NCBI GenBank assembly: GCA_003864495.1
Contig: PEDN01001357.1
Span: 434,001 to 498,000 of the forward strand
Source of the DNA: Nemopilema nomurai
Taxonomy: Eukaryota; Cnidaria; Scyphozoa; Rhizostomeae; Rhizostomatidae
Length of the DNA stretch: 64,000 bases
Direction: 5' to 3'
Part shown: positions 36,654-51,300 of the stretch, piece after piece
Layout: each line of letters starts with the position of its first letter
How positions within the stretch are numbered: the first letter of the stretch is position 1
The notes under the pieces: generated by a model
The model's database searches: none
What the model saw: the letters and a program-made list of their open reading frames with translations, nothing else
Told to the model about the DNA's origin: nothing
Made by a program: the position numbers and the translations under genes

Positions 36654-36886
36654 TTAGCCTTTCAACTTGAATTTAACTTCAGGCAACCACCCGCTGAAGA
36701 CGAAACGAAAGCGAAAGCGCGTGCGTGATTCTTCGCCGTATTCAAACGCCGCTTCTTGCCCGCGGGACCGCGGTGGACGCCGGGAGATTCTTTGTATTGT
36801 TCCTCCTTGTTGCTGTGTCGATTCGGCTTGGGTTGAATGCCCATTGATAAGTTCGCCGCTTTCAGACCCATTTTGAAAGGTGCAAC
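36654..36886 (-). CDS. Possible terminal exon of an unknown gene or repeat
   Basis: Reading the minus strand, a splice acceptor (TTATTTCCCTAGTCAACAG) precedes an open stretch of 76 codons that ends in TAA at 36654-36656. It encodes a hydrophilic start (CTFQNGSESGELINGH), then arginine-rich text (RISRRPPRSRGQEAAFEYGE) and RTRFRFRFVFSGWLP. The stretch is GC-rich compared with its surroundings. No upstream exon was found, and the opposite strand is also open (36667-36876), so this may be part of a transposable element rather than a host gene. Confidence 0.22.
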
Positions 36887-39800
36887 CTGTTGACTAGGGA
36901 AATAACATTTACATTTGATGGACAATAAAACTGCCAAGGTTGTATCAATTCGATTGGGGTCGGTTAAAGTATGCTTTAAACAAATGCGATCATTGCATGG
37001 TGGATGGGAAAATTGTTTTCGCCTCTAGGTTCGTCCGCATTGAGATGTCATACTGGGTAGCAATTAACCATCTCCGAAGGGATTTCCAGATGCCTCTGAC
37101 GGAACAAAAGAACCTGACAAACGCACTCTACTGCGGCCATGCGCGTTTGTTAATTGAAAACTAGACGGAATGAGCACCTGTATGTTGATGATGTGATCGG
37201 GGCAGATGCTAAGCTATTGCATGTTATACCGGCCCGCTCAAAGACCTCTGGCTACTTTATGTCCACCGTTCGCTTTTGGAACTTCACTGTTATTTGGCTT
37301 CCCGTTTCAAAAGGTACGTTTTTAAATCATTACATTATGAACTTTCGAATGGTAGATAAAACAGATGTTCAATGAGGATCTACTGCTTCTCTTTATCAAA
37401 TCGCTTTACTCTTTTAACGATGTTAAAGTTCTAATGTTTTATTACTATTTTCCATCGCGCTATCAATATAAGTATGATATATCACTTCCTCTTTTCCTCT
37501 TTAATGACAAGGTTTATGTATTCTAATAGAATTATTGCTATGTCATCCTTATCTACTAACATCAAACGTTACTTCAAACGTTACTTTAAATTTATCGTTT
37601 AAGTATTAATTGCTATCATCTCGTATTTAGTACTTGGAGGTCATTATCACTCTTCTCTGGCTCAACACTTCTTATTATATTCTAATACAAGAGTATATGT
37701 TTTATATTAATATATTCATATTTTATATTCTAATCAATATCAATATTAATGTATATTGGTCATTATATCATTTGATCAATACTTGTAGCTAACTCGCTAT
37801 CATATCATAAACTTAAATATCGACTTCAATACGCGTAAACTTTACTTTGATATACAGCAGAAGCATGTATTTTGTCATTTTATACCATACATCTTTTTCG
37901 TATAATTTTTTTACAAATTTTTTCTTCTGTAAGAGACGAATACGTTTGCTTATTATAACGATTGTTTTTCCGTATATTTTGCAATAATGTGAAAAACAAT
38001 CTCCACGCTGTTAGAACAAAGTGGCACCATTGTCTGTTGAGCACAATACTGATATAACGTTTGCCGCTCAGTTATCACAAACTGTGCTGAGACAACACGC
38101 TTCTGAGGAAGCCTTGAAGTATAGAGATTAAGCTATTAGCGTGTGATTTTTCATAAGCGAAACGTAGGAAAACGCACGTGAGTCATAATTTGCTTAACGT
38201 AAATCGTCCACAGCTATCTAATATTGATTGAATCAAAGGGGATTGATTAAGATTGCCTGTGAAAGTTGCAATAAGTCTGCTTTGATAGTCCTATATCCAA
38301 AGGGGGCGTATGAATCTTTCTTGCCTTCTGTCGCAGTCAGTTGCTCTGTTAAATGCAAACATTGGATGCTGTGGATCTTGAAATGTCACCGAACATAGAT
38401 CTAAAATACAGGAGATTTCTCCTCGCTTATATGATGAAGTTGAGTCATGCTCTGTGTCCTACGACAATACCTGTCTATTGCATCACGAGTTGTATCGTGT
38501 GATGCTGTTTCTAGACAATGTATTTTGAAAAGGTCAACATGCTGCGTGCTACTGGCTGAGAAGAAGCCGTTCATTATTGGTAGTGTGTAACGAAAGCTCT
38601 TCTCGTCCACGCTATGACGTAATATGACCCATGACCATACATATCAATTCTCATTTGACATCTTACCAGATAACACATTTTATGTGAAGTGATAATAAGG
38701 TCATTTTACGATATCAAACTGCTGAAATCATGCTAGAAACCTTGTCCCAATATTTGCTTTTGACGGCTGATATACACGCTTTGACAAAACAGACCTCTGA
38801 TAAATATTATTTTTATGAATAGTTATGATAAAGCGAGCATATTTTAAGGAATTGAAGCATTGATGGGGAATGCAAAGCAAACGGAAGGCCTCTATTACGT
38901 CATCAATAGCTGCCCAATAGCTACACTTTTTCGGTACTGACAACTGATATTGACAGCTGAGCTTATGGTACGTAGTCATTTGACTTGAGACGTTTCCTTA
39001 AACTCGTTTGTTCTAAGGCACCCTGAAAAGGTACACAATTAGTACATCTCTTTGGTTTATAACTGATCGATTTTCAAACCTTTCGCTATCTACATAGTCG
39101 TCATATTTCTTATATATATTTATCATAGCCTTGTTCACCTTACTCTATACCTTCCCAGGTCTGCGTTCCAGTTCTTGGTTATTTTCAGTACACTGGATCT
39201 TTCCCTCCTATCTTAGAAGCATCTTCATATCCTTTCCTCTCAGGATATCTTTAAAGAGCGATATGTGTATTGAATTGACCAATATCAATAGTCCTAGATA
39301 TCTTCTAATAAATTGACCAATATCAATAGTCCCACATATCTTCTAATAATATGACCAATATTCAATGTAACGATAACTGCAAAAATACCACTTATTTTCA
39401 TGCACCATAGGCAACCGTTGTATTATCCGTTAAATCGTTTTTCTTAAAAATGAAACAAATGATCTCAAATACAGTCCTGCTCCTTTGCCCCCGGGGCAGC
39501 GCAATATGATTCTCCGAAGTCATCATACGTTTTCCTATTGCTACCGTTAATGTCTAGATCAATGCCAAAAGTCCACTGAATGCCTTTAAAAAGCCGACGA
39601 CTAGTGTATTCTTGATTGAGCAGTTTTACTGTGGATTGTATGCAAAGTACAAGGAGCCCCTTTTTTACTTGGGGGTACAAGGGGCATGTGGTCTTCCCAA
39701 GTTTGTCCCCAGTAGTTTAGACATAGTTCCCATTAAAAGCCCACAAGAGGGCTCCTCTTCTGCCCCCATCTTCCCCCACCCCTTCCACTTATGCTTCTAC

Positions 39801-42800
39801 ATATCCCTCCTTCGTCACTAATGATATGCCTCATATCCAGTTTATAATGGGCAAAATAATGGGTATTGTGTGTCTGGCATCCTGAAGGGTGTGCCTCCAA
39901 CAACAACTTGTGTTCAATACCGAACGGACACAGCCTTATCTTATTATTTTAATAATTTCCCACGCTGTCTGGGTACTACCCTGCCATAAGCAACCAATGA
40001 CTTGAGCAGGCAGCGGGTGGCTTGCGATCACTTGGGCATGGACCCGAGTATACTACGTCATAATATAACTGGCTTTTAGCAAATCCTTTTCTTACGGTAA
40101 CCTGCCTTTAATTCTTTTAAATTTGATTGAAGAAATACCACTTTCGGCTGTTCAGGGGAAATTTCATCAACTTTCAGGTCTCCGCGAGTCACGTAAAGCA
40201 TCGAATCTAGGCAGCTTGAAACAGCGGTAAAAATTATGCCAAAAAAATTTCGCCTTGTTTCTCCTTAAAAAACAAACACTTTCCCTCCATACATATATCA
40301 CGCCCTCTTTCATTATTAATCAATCCATTCTTTATATATTTGTATAATTTTTCTTTGTTGATTTATATTTAATGTTTTTTCAATAATAGTCCAATTGATT
40401 GATATAACCTCACCTTAATGGTTCTGCGTTAACAGCCCTGAGTTATTGAAAGGTAATTAAAGAACTATATTTCTAGATCATGCAACCGACCGCAATGAAA
40501 AAGCGTGCCTGCTTCGTTTAAAAACATATAATTAATTTTCTGAATTGCAATCATTGTCCTAAGCAAATATTAATCCACCAGGTTGCAATGAAAATGTTAC
40601 ATTTACACTGCATGCTTTTCTTAACGGATTGCTCGATTTTATTCACGATTTGACTATATAGAATTCTAGAACAAATATGTAATTTCTTTATTGGTTCTTT
40701 TACGAGAATAAAAGTTGCCTCGTCGTTCTTGCCTCACACAGAACGTTTTTTTATTGAATCAGTCTCGCATCAAACAGAAATAAACAGGTTTGTTCATGTA
40801 CTTTTCTTAAGTGTGAAAGCTTAAGATGTGTTGTACTGGGATCTGGCGTTTTAATCTGCAAAGAAACATTATACGATGTATTTAACGATATTTCGACAGG
40901 TCCTTGATCTCTGCCGGTTTTTTTAGTTGACAAAGAAAACTTCCATAAGTATTGATATATTGATGCTACTATTTACTATTTGGATTTTATATATAATTAT
41001 TTATTATTATTATTTATAATTATTTTCATTATTCTACTATTGTTTTCGCTATCATTATTACTGTTGCTGTTTTTCATATTTGTTATATTGTTAATACTTT
41101 CTTGGTGAAGAAACGTTGCCTACTGCGAGATAGAATTGAAATGTTGCGTAAGTAAATTTTCTTGAATTTCGTACGAGCTTTCTCATCACAGCTTCATTTC
41201 GAATTTTGGTAGAATCGATGAGCGAAGCTACAACTCCAATTTAGTGATCCTCCCTTTTCGTGGTGAGAAATTCACAATTGCAAGAGAAAGCGAAAACAAA
41301 ATTTTTACATAATCTAATAACTTTTTCGTCCGATGTTCTCAGTCATTTTCTACTAATTGCAGAAGAAGTGTCAGAGTGTCAGAAGAAGAATTGCTTGAAG
41401 CGTGCGAAAATCATGTTCTCGCTATTCCTTGCCATTGCATTCATGATCTTTAATAACAAGGAAATGCTAGGAAGTTAGGGAGAGGGGAGGGGTGTTTGGA
41501 TTTAAAGCTCATCGGCTGTCGTGTGACCAAAGTCTTCAATGGCGCCAGTTGTGCTTCTCTGGATTTCTTCTCAATTCTTTTGAGTCATTTTCAAAACAGC
41601 CTTGTTAATTAGGCTACTGGAAAGAAGTGAAAGCTTGTCACGGTCTTCGGTTAAATAGGAATGGCAAACAGCTGGTCTTCAATCTGCCTTGTGAGTAAAC
41701 ATTTAGCTACCCACATTGAAATTCTAATCGGAAAGTCTTACATGCTGAATTCTAATTCATCCCCATTTTGAAAGGTTGATGCTGATAGGACTTTGTTAGC
41801 CGTCTAGAGTTTTATCCACAAGCTTCAGAGCATCAACAAAGCCAATCAAATTTAAATACAGGACAATGCTGATTGGATTCTACTCTTGAGAAGCTTCATG
41901 CCTAATTAGATTTATCACCGACAATGATTAAGACTAAGCAATCTACGACGACTGAGCTTTGAAAGACGACAACCTTGCATCGGGGAATTGATCTGTTGCA
42001 AGGAGTGCCTCTGCTAGCTCGATCGTTTAAGAGTGCACAGGCAACTTTTCATCGCAATCATCACGTGTTGTTGTTGTAGCTCATAGAATATCTGTGGTAC
42101 ATAGCTGTGACGTTGTCATGATGACAATTATTTTTGATGACACGTTGATGACGCATTTTTAAAAATAAAGTTCCTTGTGAACACGAGGCCTTTAAAAAAA
42201 TTATTTAAAAATTTTGTTTACATCGACCACTTCTGATGTAGTATCAAGGTATATTTGTTTGAAAACTTTGAATCGAAATAATCCATAAGCTTTAGTTTAT
42301 AAATGGTTCAGGTAGAGCAGCCTGAAGGTGTGGGATCAAGAAATGGAGGGTATAATCCAGAAAATTATGGTATCCAATTGATATATAGAAAAGGTGATAC
42401 CTAGATAAGGGTGATATCTAGAAATGAAAGCTGTGGCTTAGTTTGATTTGAGCCACCTTCTATTGTGTAAGCTGATATGTAAACGAGGTCTCAATATGAT
42501 GACAGTCGATAATTCTTCCTATCTGTACAGTTTGTCCGATGATAACTGTAATATGATAACTGGCCTTGAACAGAATCAGCTCCTTTGGTTTTTTTTTGCT
42601 TGTGTAAATTCACAGTGGAAAAGCCACGTCGTACACTTATGAATATTGTCCAGCCAAGGAAGCTCCAGAGTGTTCTCCAAACAATTTTCTCCCACGTAGT
42701 AATAACCATTACACAATTATAAATAACTATCATCGAGTTGCTAGTTGGTCTTTGTTTCTAGCAGTGGCACATTGTATCTGCAATTTGCTATACCTGCTGC

Positions 42801-45800
42801 AATGCATTTATGCGTGTTTTTGTTGGTGAAAAAAAACTGTACAGTTTTTGTTTCTTGAAAGCAGAGCACGCTTGAAGTGTGATTGAAAGACGAATCCTAT
42901 GCCTGATAATTTTGTAACATTAACTTTCATCATTTTTCTTATTTTGTTGCGCATGATTTTTGAATTAAAAAAGGAGAGCACAATAGCTCTTAAGTTAGCA
43001 AACAGAGCAGGTTATGGTGTCATCAATGAGATAACGTAATTCGACTTCCAATAAGACAATAGAAATATGCATGTGACGTCACAAGTAGAAAGGGGTTCCT
43101 CAAGGCTCATGTTCCGCACCACTTTTTCTCATTATGCTACATCCTTTTCAGGTATCATAACTGTACCGTTTCAAAGGTGGCCCATCGCTCATTTCTTATC
43201 GGCCTGCGTTTTACAAGTATCTCGACGCTAACCACATAAGAAGAGTTAACCATGAATACCTGTCATCTCGTAATACTCGAACGCAATGATTAATTAATTT
43301 CGGTTTTCAAGGTATTAGATAACTGACCCTTCTGATATTTCAGTCTCAGGCATTCGCCGCCTTATCAATGCCACGCGCCAAATTATTCGTGGTCTTGCCT
43401 GTATTCATTGCGGTCAAAGCAACCATATAAAATTAATCAGCTGACCTCGGTAGACCCTAGCTGTATGGATTTCACTATTTGAAACCCGGTCACAGAAGAT
43501 TGCTTTATCAAAAGTTCTATGGGTGATGTCAGTCTGGATTCAATACAGGGACTAGCACCAGCATATAGTCTTGCCAAGGCCAATTGGCAGAATTGTCTGG
43601 CAATTTTTTTTACTGAATATCCATGAAAGAACTTAAATGATAAGCTGGCATGGATGGGAAGAAGTAAATTTCTAAATGCCAGAGTGGCGCCTTAAAAGTG
43701 CCTTTGGACCCAAATAGCAAATTTCTTTGCTGTGGATACTAAAGGTTTTGCATACTCATGAGAAAATAGCTTGTTCATTCTATACTGAGTATGCAAAGAT
43801 CGCCAGGCCTGAACAAAAGTTGGAAGAATTCGAAATCAAATATCTACGAAACTAGAAATAAAAGTTGGTGCCTTAATTATTGAAGCGTGGGTTCTGATGT
43901 TAAATGCTGGTTGCAAATCAGTTTGAGTCGTATTACGTCAAAGGCCAAGAAAATACTGGCATTAGCGCCTTGTTTCTGATTCTTGGCAACAAATCGGTCT
44001 GCATTAGAGAACGATATCTTCTTTGAAAGTAAAGCAGTCCCTTTAACAATGACAACTAAAGATTGAACCACTTGTTCAAACCCAGGTATAAGTGCTACGC
44101 AAACACATGGGATAGTAGCAAGCCCTTCATTGACGTAGGAAAGCAACAAACATTGATGTAAATTTTACAGTTGGTTATATAAACACAATTTGGTGGCCAA
44201 TTAATCTGGCCAAAGAGACTGTTTCTCTTGGATTGGCTGTGTGTACATTTAAATTCTGGAGACAGAGCGGAAATGGGGACAGTGCTAAAAAGAAGGCAGA
44301 ACGAAGGGTAGAATGAAAAAAAAGACAGCGAGAATTGTTTGATCTACATGAAAAGTACACGAAAAGGTGTGATGATGTTTCTTGATAAACGCGATGAGCA
44401 TTTCTTGGGACATTGAAGGCAGTTGCAAACGCGAACAAGATGCAAAGAAAACGGTAGGATCAACCTGTTTTTAAAACCATAGCCTTTTCTTGATATCTTA
44501 ATATTGTGGACATGCGCGATTTATTTCTGCGATTGATATTTCAACCAAATTTCTGACAGTACGCGATTTTGACATGCAAATTCAGTTCTCCGCAGAAAAG
44601 CCCAGCTTTCAGGTCAATTATACATTTGCATCAGTTGTCGGCTCTCACAGTATGGGAAGAGACGTGTTCAGAAGCGGTTTAAATATGTTTTTAACTACTA
44701 ATCTGGAGTTTCTGTCTGTCTGGAACGCCGAGATCTGAGAATTTGCTTCTAGAGAAACTTGATGACCGGATTTGGCGATAAGAAAAAGACTAAGAGGACA
44801 CCGCTATTATAATTAAAACATCAATTTCAATTAACTTGTATTTAGAAACGAATAAAAATGAGGAGTAGTCTCTGGTAGGCTCTGTTTGAGCGTTATTGGT
44901 CAAGATACTGTTCAGCTGTATTTGACATTTACGCAAGCATCTACTGGATTGTCCCTGGCGTCTTCAGGGAGGTCAAATAATCGAGATCTAAGGAGTCTTT
45001 GCCGACTAATTTGTAAGCCACGTTTCCAGCCAAATATAATTTGAAATCTACTGTTGACTGGTTCCCAGATAAAGTTTGACAGATTGCCTGAAAGTTTTGG
45101 CGCGAATCAGCTATTTTCTACGTAGAAGCTGGAAGAGTGAAATAGAGGAAGATGCTTCACGTAAACCGTTAATAGAAGAGTTGACTTTTACTGTTACTAG
45201 CACGTGCTGGGTTGGTTTTTAGATTGACAAACACCCGTAATATAGAGAATGCAACTACGAAAGAAGATTTAGAATATAGTGAAATCAAAGACTGGTATCC
45301 TATAGCGACATGACTCTGGTATGCTAGCCAAAGTACATCAAGGAACAGAGCCACGCTAGGAACGAGCTAAGATGCTTACTTCTCTAAAAGAATATTTTAG
45401 GATCTGTAGGGAACAATGTAATCCACTGTATCTCGTTTCTCGTTTCCAAGCCTCTGATGGTAGTTCTCTTTCATATTGAAGAAAGTGGCTTACTGCTGAA
45501 AAGCGATCTATAGCCCATAGCAACAGAGTGATTTGGCCTCGATTCAATTAGATTTCGTAACCAATTGAATATTCACCCAACCTATTCACCAATTTAGGAC
45601 AAATTGACACATAAGATAAAACCCATAAGATAATTCATAAAATTTAGGAATGATAAGCTATCAAACTTTTATTATTCGGATGTCTTTTTGCAAAATCACA
45701 AGCTGAGCCAAGCTTTGATATTTTCCTGGCAACCAAAGTTGTTCTAATGAATGTCTACCAGTTTGGCTGAATAAAGAGATTGAAGTGTGTTTTGGTTTGT

Positions 45801-48316
45801 TTGATGTGAGTCACGCTATTATTGTAAACAAATACTTAATGAAACCAAAGACAACTGCAGTTTGTTGGAACAGAGAATTGATGACTCTTTGTTAAATGAG
45901 ACTTAAATGCGCATTGTATTTTGCTGTACAGTAACATGATATGAAACAATGTCACATCATACAATGATATTCAGTATAGCATTTACGATTTTGTACGATA
46001 TATCGTCACATAATATTATGAAGTATCTCATATAACTTTATAACATGAAGTAATGAAATTTAAAGTAAAATATACCATAATTTGATATGATGTGATATAA
46101 TATAACATGATATAATATGGTTTGATACAATAAAGTAATTAAATGATATATTATGATGTAATATAATATGATGTAACATAATATGATGTAATTTAATATA
46201 ATGTAATATAATATAATATATTTCTGAATGATAAAATATAATGTAACAAAATATAGTATAATATAATATAGTCTTAATAACTTAATATAATGTATAAGAT
46301 TTATGCTGTATAATGAAAAATTATACAATATATCATGATATAGCATGACGTCAAAGAACATTACATCACTTTATTATGATAAATAGCGTTGTATATACTT
46401 TAAATCATATGATGCTCTTATCAGTTACATTAGTTCTGGCGTATTATTTTTTCTATCACTTCATGTCATTTCAAACTCAAACACTATCTACACGAATCTT
46501 GGCCAAGTTTTTATTAGAACTAAGAAAGTTTTACACCATGCCTTGTTTGTTAGTTCCTTCCTTTGTCAGATAAACGTTGGCTGTTTTTCGTACATTCTAC
46601 CATTTTTGTTTGTTTTTTATACTAATGAAACAAAGGCTTGTACCAGCCCAGATGGTTTTTCTCTTACTTCATTGCACCTGTTCCTTCGAATGTTTTCATT
46701 TTTCGTGCTTGTTTGCACTACCTCTTAGTAACAGCGATTGTTCTCAGTAAAACGTCACGGGCTGTCTTGTCTATTGGCGATGTTTTCAGAAAAGCTAGCT
46801 TCTTTAAACAAGTCTGGTAGCAGGCAATATCATTTAGTAAAAAGCCAATTAAAACCGCTTTTTTATCATTGTGAAGTATTGATTGGTACATCGTCTTTGT
46901 GTCGGAAGTGCAATTAAATGTTTTATGATCAATAAAGTCATGTTTGCTGTCAAAGTTGGTTGCGCGCTTGGCCATGATTGACTTCAACGCAAGACTTCAA
47001 CGCAATTGCATTTATGAATGAAAAGCCGTAAGAATATTAAGTTAATATTTTATTATCAGCTTAGCCTATCAATATACCTTGCAATCGCAACTATTCACTC
47101 ATAATTTTTTATCGGTTTTGTGATTTACAGTATACAGTATTTGTGTTTTGTGACTTTCTCTTTCACGAATACCAAATGCAAGAATGCAAATGCACGTCTT
47201 TATATGACTAAAATAGTATAGATTGGTAATTCAACTTTTCCTTCGCGTGAAATTGGATTTATACTTATTGTTATTCTTCAAAAGCGGCACAATTGAAATG
47301 TCCCTTAGTAGCAAATTGATTTGCGTGAACTTCATAGATTCGTATGGTAAATCTCGCAATTGTATATTACTGTTACTGTTGGTAGTCTATTACTGTTGTA
47401 ACAATAATTTTTTTCAAATTTTATTATGATAACCATTCGTTATATAACTTTGATAAGTATTATTACTTTATTGGTTGATTCGCTCCTCACTGAAATTTTA
47501 AATATTCTTTTTATAAAAAGTGTAATATCTTTCGATTTTAACTCCTGGATTCAATCGAAATGGTTTTGTTATTAAATGTTAAAAAACTTGCTAAATCGAA
47601 TAATACTGCACAGATTTAGTAATAAAGTATTTTGCAACTCTGTTCTGTTACAAGAGAGGGAGGGACATATAGCGTTAGAGTCTAATGTCTCGATCTTTTA
47701 TGCTCATTATTTATCGATTTTTAATTTCAATATTTTATATATTTTTTAATTTCAGCACAAGTAGGAAATGTTGATCATTATAAGTAGCAGGGCCTGCTTG
47801 GGTCAGAGCATAGTTGGAGTTTGTCCTCTGCATATGCCGATCTTTTCGGCACGTCATTTTAAGAATCATAAATAAATTTGAACTTTAAGATTGGAAGAAA
47901 ACATAAACAAAGTAGCTATTTTAGCTACAAAGAATGATTCGAAATTCAAACAATGCATATTTGTTAACAGTTTTTTGTTGCAAATTGCTTTTGGAGAGAC
48001 AAAGTTTATGTCACTATAGCTTTATTTCACTTCTTGGCCATATGAAACGTCGTAATTTAAGTTTCATTTTTCATTTCTATGTGTTTATTCTAACGTATTT
48101 ATTAAATTATCTTCGCATAAGTGTTTTCTATTTGATATAACTAGAAGAGTAACTTTTAGACGAACCATCAGTGTCATGATATTTGAAGAAAATACTATAA
48201 TGCGATTTATGGAACAATCTCTCTTATTACAACTGTCTTCTAAGCCATGCACATAACTTTTTCAAGGGTTGTTCATGTGTGTAATTCACTGACCAACTTG
48301 CTCATTCTCTCTCTAG
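36887..48316. other. Long gene-poor interval
   Basis: About 11 kb of mostly AT-rich DNA with no confident gene. Adjacent plus-strand open frames at 36940-37164 and 37154-37375 are a little GC-richer than their surroundings, but show no recognised domain. Other frames (42448-42642, 43877-44149, 44175-44438) look like chance. CRE-like TGACGTCA occurs at about 43076. AT-repeat tracts are listed separately. Confidence 0.45.
46030..46330. repeat. ATAATATGATGTAATATAAT low-complexity tract
   Basis: Imperfect repetition of TAATATAATATGATGTAA words over about 300 bases, giving a spurious tyrosine/isoleucine/leucine-rich open frame on the minus strand. No function inferred. Confidence 0.85.
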
Positions 48317-51300
48317 GTGTTTCCTACTACCACGATGCAATGAGAAATAAATTTCACAATCAAGGAAAGACTGTCAAAGGCTGTATTATAGCTAATGAAT
48401 ATTTTTATAAAGAAGTAAATATCAACCAACTGCTTTGAAAATGAAGCTGAAAGATTTATTTAAAAGAAAACATGTCATCAACCTGGAAGACTCCACGAAT
48501 CTGAGAGAGAAAGATTTGATAAGAAAAATCTCTCGAGTTGGCCACCTGCGACTGAAGTTAACAGGCAAAAGCAAATTCAAGCTATTGGACAACATGATGT
48601 TCATGCCCCCGACAACAACCTTTGAGTTAGTTGATTACCCAGGGCATGTCATGCGTGCCAGGGGGTTGGAGCTGGTTGGAGAAAAGAAGAGAGATGACCA
48701 AGGCTTCGGTATGTTTTTATCTTCAGTAATCTTTCTTGTATGTAGTCAATAATTGGAGATATATGGTCTAATATTTGACAAGTTATTTTGAACATGCCAC
48801 AACTGGGCCATAGAAAGACTTTGAATTGTAAATAGGCGGTAAGGATCTTGCCACGTTGATCAAGAAACATGAAACATAAGTAAATGATTAAGAAGAAGAA
48901 AAAGCGTTATGTGGAATATGAAGGTTTTAGATAATTCTCTAGGAAACATGGAGGCAGAGATACTCCTGGGAGAGGGGGCTAGGTACTGGGATTAATTGAC
49001 TTTCCACCAGTTCCAAATTAGGCAATTTGTTTTGCATCAAATCCAAGATGCAAGCGTGCAATGACGTATCTAAGAGTGATATTCTTTGAAGCAGACTCAG
49101 AACTGGCCTATCAATGCAAATCTAGGCAGATCAAACATGATTCTAGGTGGATTCACGAGCTGATGATTGTATAGTCAGGATCATTGAATGGATTTGACGG
49201 GCTCTTAACATTCATAGCATTAGAAAATTTCTTGAATTTACTTAAATAATGAAATGGGCTTAATTATCAAAACTGCAAATTTTTAGTACCATTTATATAT
49301 CTAATAAAACTTTTCTACATTTCCTGGGCTGGTAGAGTTTGTGAAAACCCACCTTTTAAACAACGTCTTAACAGTAATTAATCTAATTTGAAGGAACAGT
49401 TAAACTATTCAAACATATTTTAATGTATTCAGCCCAAGATTGGGACTTTGGCTTAAGGATCTGTGAAGAGCAAAGTATTTTGAATTAAGAAAACCAAATA
49501 ATTATAATAATTATACGCTTGGTGTTTTTTAATTGATGTCAATTGAAGTGCTAATCTTTCTTTCAAAGCAAACCCTGCTTTTTCAAATTGCCTTTATTGA
49601 ATCGAAACTCGAGCAACTGTCCACCTCAAAGGAATTACCATAAGATCATTATTTAGAAATTTTCTTTGCATAGATTCTACTAATTTTTAGTGTGGTAAGG
49701 GGACTTAATTGAGCACCATTAAAAGGATCTCCCTAAGCAAGTTTTGGGTAAAAGCTGTTTTGATTGTCAATTAATTCGATTAAGCCTCCTTCATACTTTT
49801 CAAATCACATCTGCATAAAGATATAATTTTTGATTTTGTCTAAAATAGCTCAAAATGCTAAAATAGCTCAAAGTTTTTTGCTGTTTGACTTCTAAGTATG
49901 TTAAGTGCTAGGGTACATCTTCAAAACGTATTAATTTCTTTCTTATTTTCTCTTCTTATTTTCTTATTTTGTTTTCATTACAGTATTAGGATGTACGTTC
50001 AATGATGCAAGATAATTATCTTTCCTATATTTAATACAGTACTTTAATATTACTCGCTATATTGTTAATGATATAATTGATGCAAAGCTAAGTGTTAATG
50101 TATATGATTATATTCGTTTAGAATATCACGATTGAACTTGTTTAAAGTATTGTAGAAACTCAATAATAGCAGTCTCCTCATTGGAAATCCTACTGCAATA
50201 AATTATCTTTATTATAACGTGTTTGTTTGAGTGCATCCGTTGTATAATTCTCACTAGACGTAGAATGCGATATATATCGAGAGAAGAAAGAGAAGAGATG
50301 AGACTACATGTGATATCCTTGCAAGCCCATTGAACTACTAGACCACTCTTCAATGGATACTAGTATACTTAATACCATTCCTCTTATAAATGCTTACCCA
50401 CATGGTAGATGCGGCGTGAGAAGGGCATAGGGGGTTAGGAGTGGTACAAATGAGCAAGGCTTTTAAGAAACCATAATTTTTACATACTTAACCACAATGT
50501 ATCATGCTATTTAGAGCTGAAAATTCTCGCATATTGTGACGTCACATTTCTAAGCCCTTAACGTTTCCCGCATTAGTAAATCATCAACTAAAAGCGTCTT
50601 TTCCTCCCACTTAGCGGAAAGCACTGCTTTCTTTAGAATGCCGAATCTCTGGTTTGACGGATATGTAGCGTTCGAAAGCTCCCAAACTGCCGGTCACTAT
50701 ATAAGACTTCAAGGAAATGAGCTCACCCTTGGAAGATACGACGGAAGCAGGATCTTCAAAGAAGAGTGCAGTTTCAAGATGTCAAGGCATGATGGTCCTT
50801 GTGGTAAGATAATATTTCTGAAAAGCAATCTTTCCAAATCACTGAAATTGAATATTGAATTCAATGGTTACTATATGTTTGGGGGGAGCCAAACCCCAAG
50901 GGTTTGGTAAATTGTCGGTTTTGTCTATCTTTTGTCATTTTATTTTGTGGGCATTCCCCCCACCCCAATCCACCCCCCCTCCCTACTTGAAAAATGAATT
51001 TCTGCCACTGTTTTCCACTGACGCACTCTTGCCTTAAATTTTCGTCTTGATTGCTATACTAGCTGCCTGTATGTTGTAATTGCATGTAGCTACAATGCTG
51101 AACTGTAATTAATCATTGAGGCTGTTCTCTTCCAGGAGAATGCAGTTTCGCAAACGACTGGGTCGAAGATGAAGCTGGGATTGGCGTCGTTGTCTCTGAT
51201 AGTGAGGATATCACCCATGGAAAAGATACGAAACGTTTAATGGTGCCAGAGACTCCGCCAAACGCCAGAAAACTTCCAGGTTTAACTTCAGTTGAGGGGC

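Noticed and set aside
36667..36876. Plus-strand frame with a KRKRKR run and a CPLISSPLSD stretch, briefly considered as a TGF-beta-family ligand fragment
   Set aside because: The defining cysteine-knot motifs and the DF..GW..WI segment are absent, and the resemblance is too short to support.
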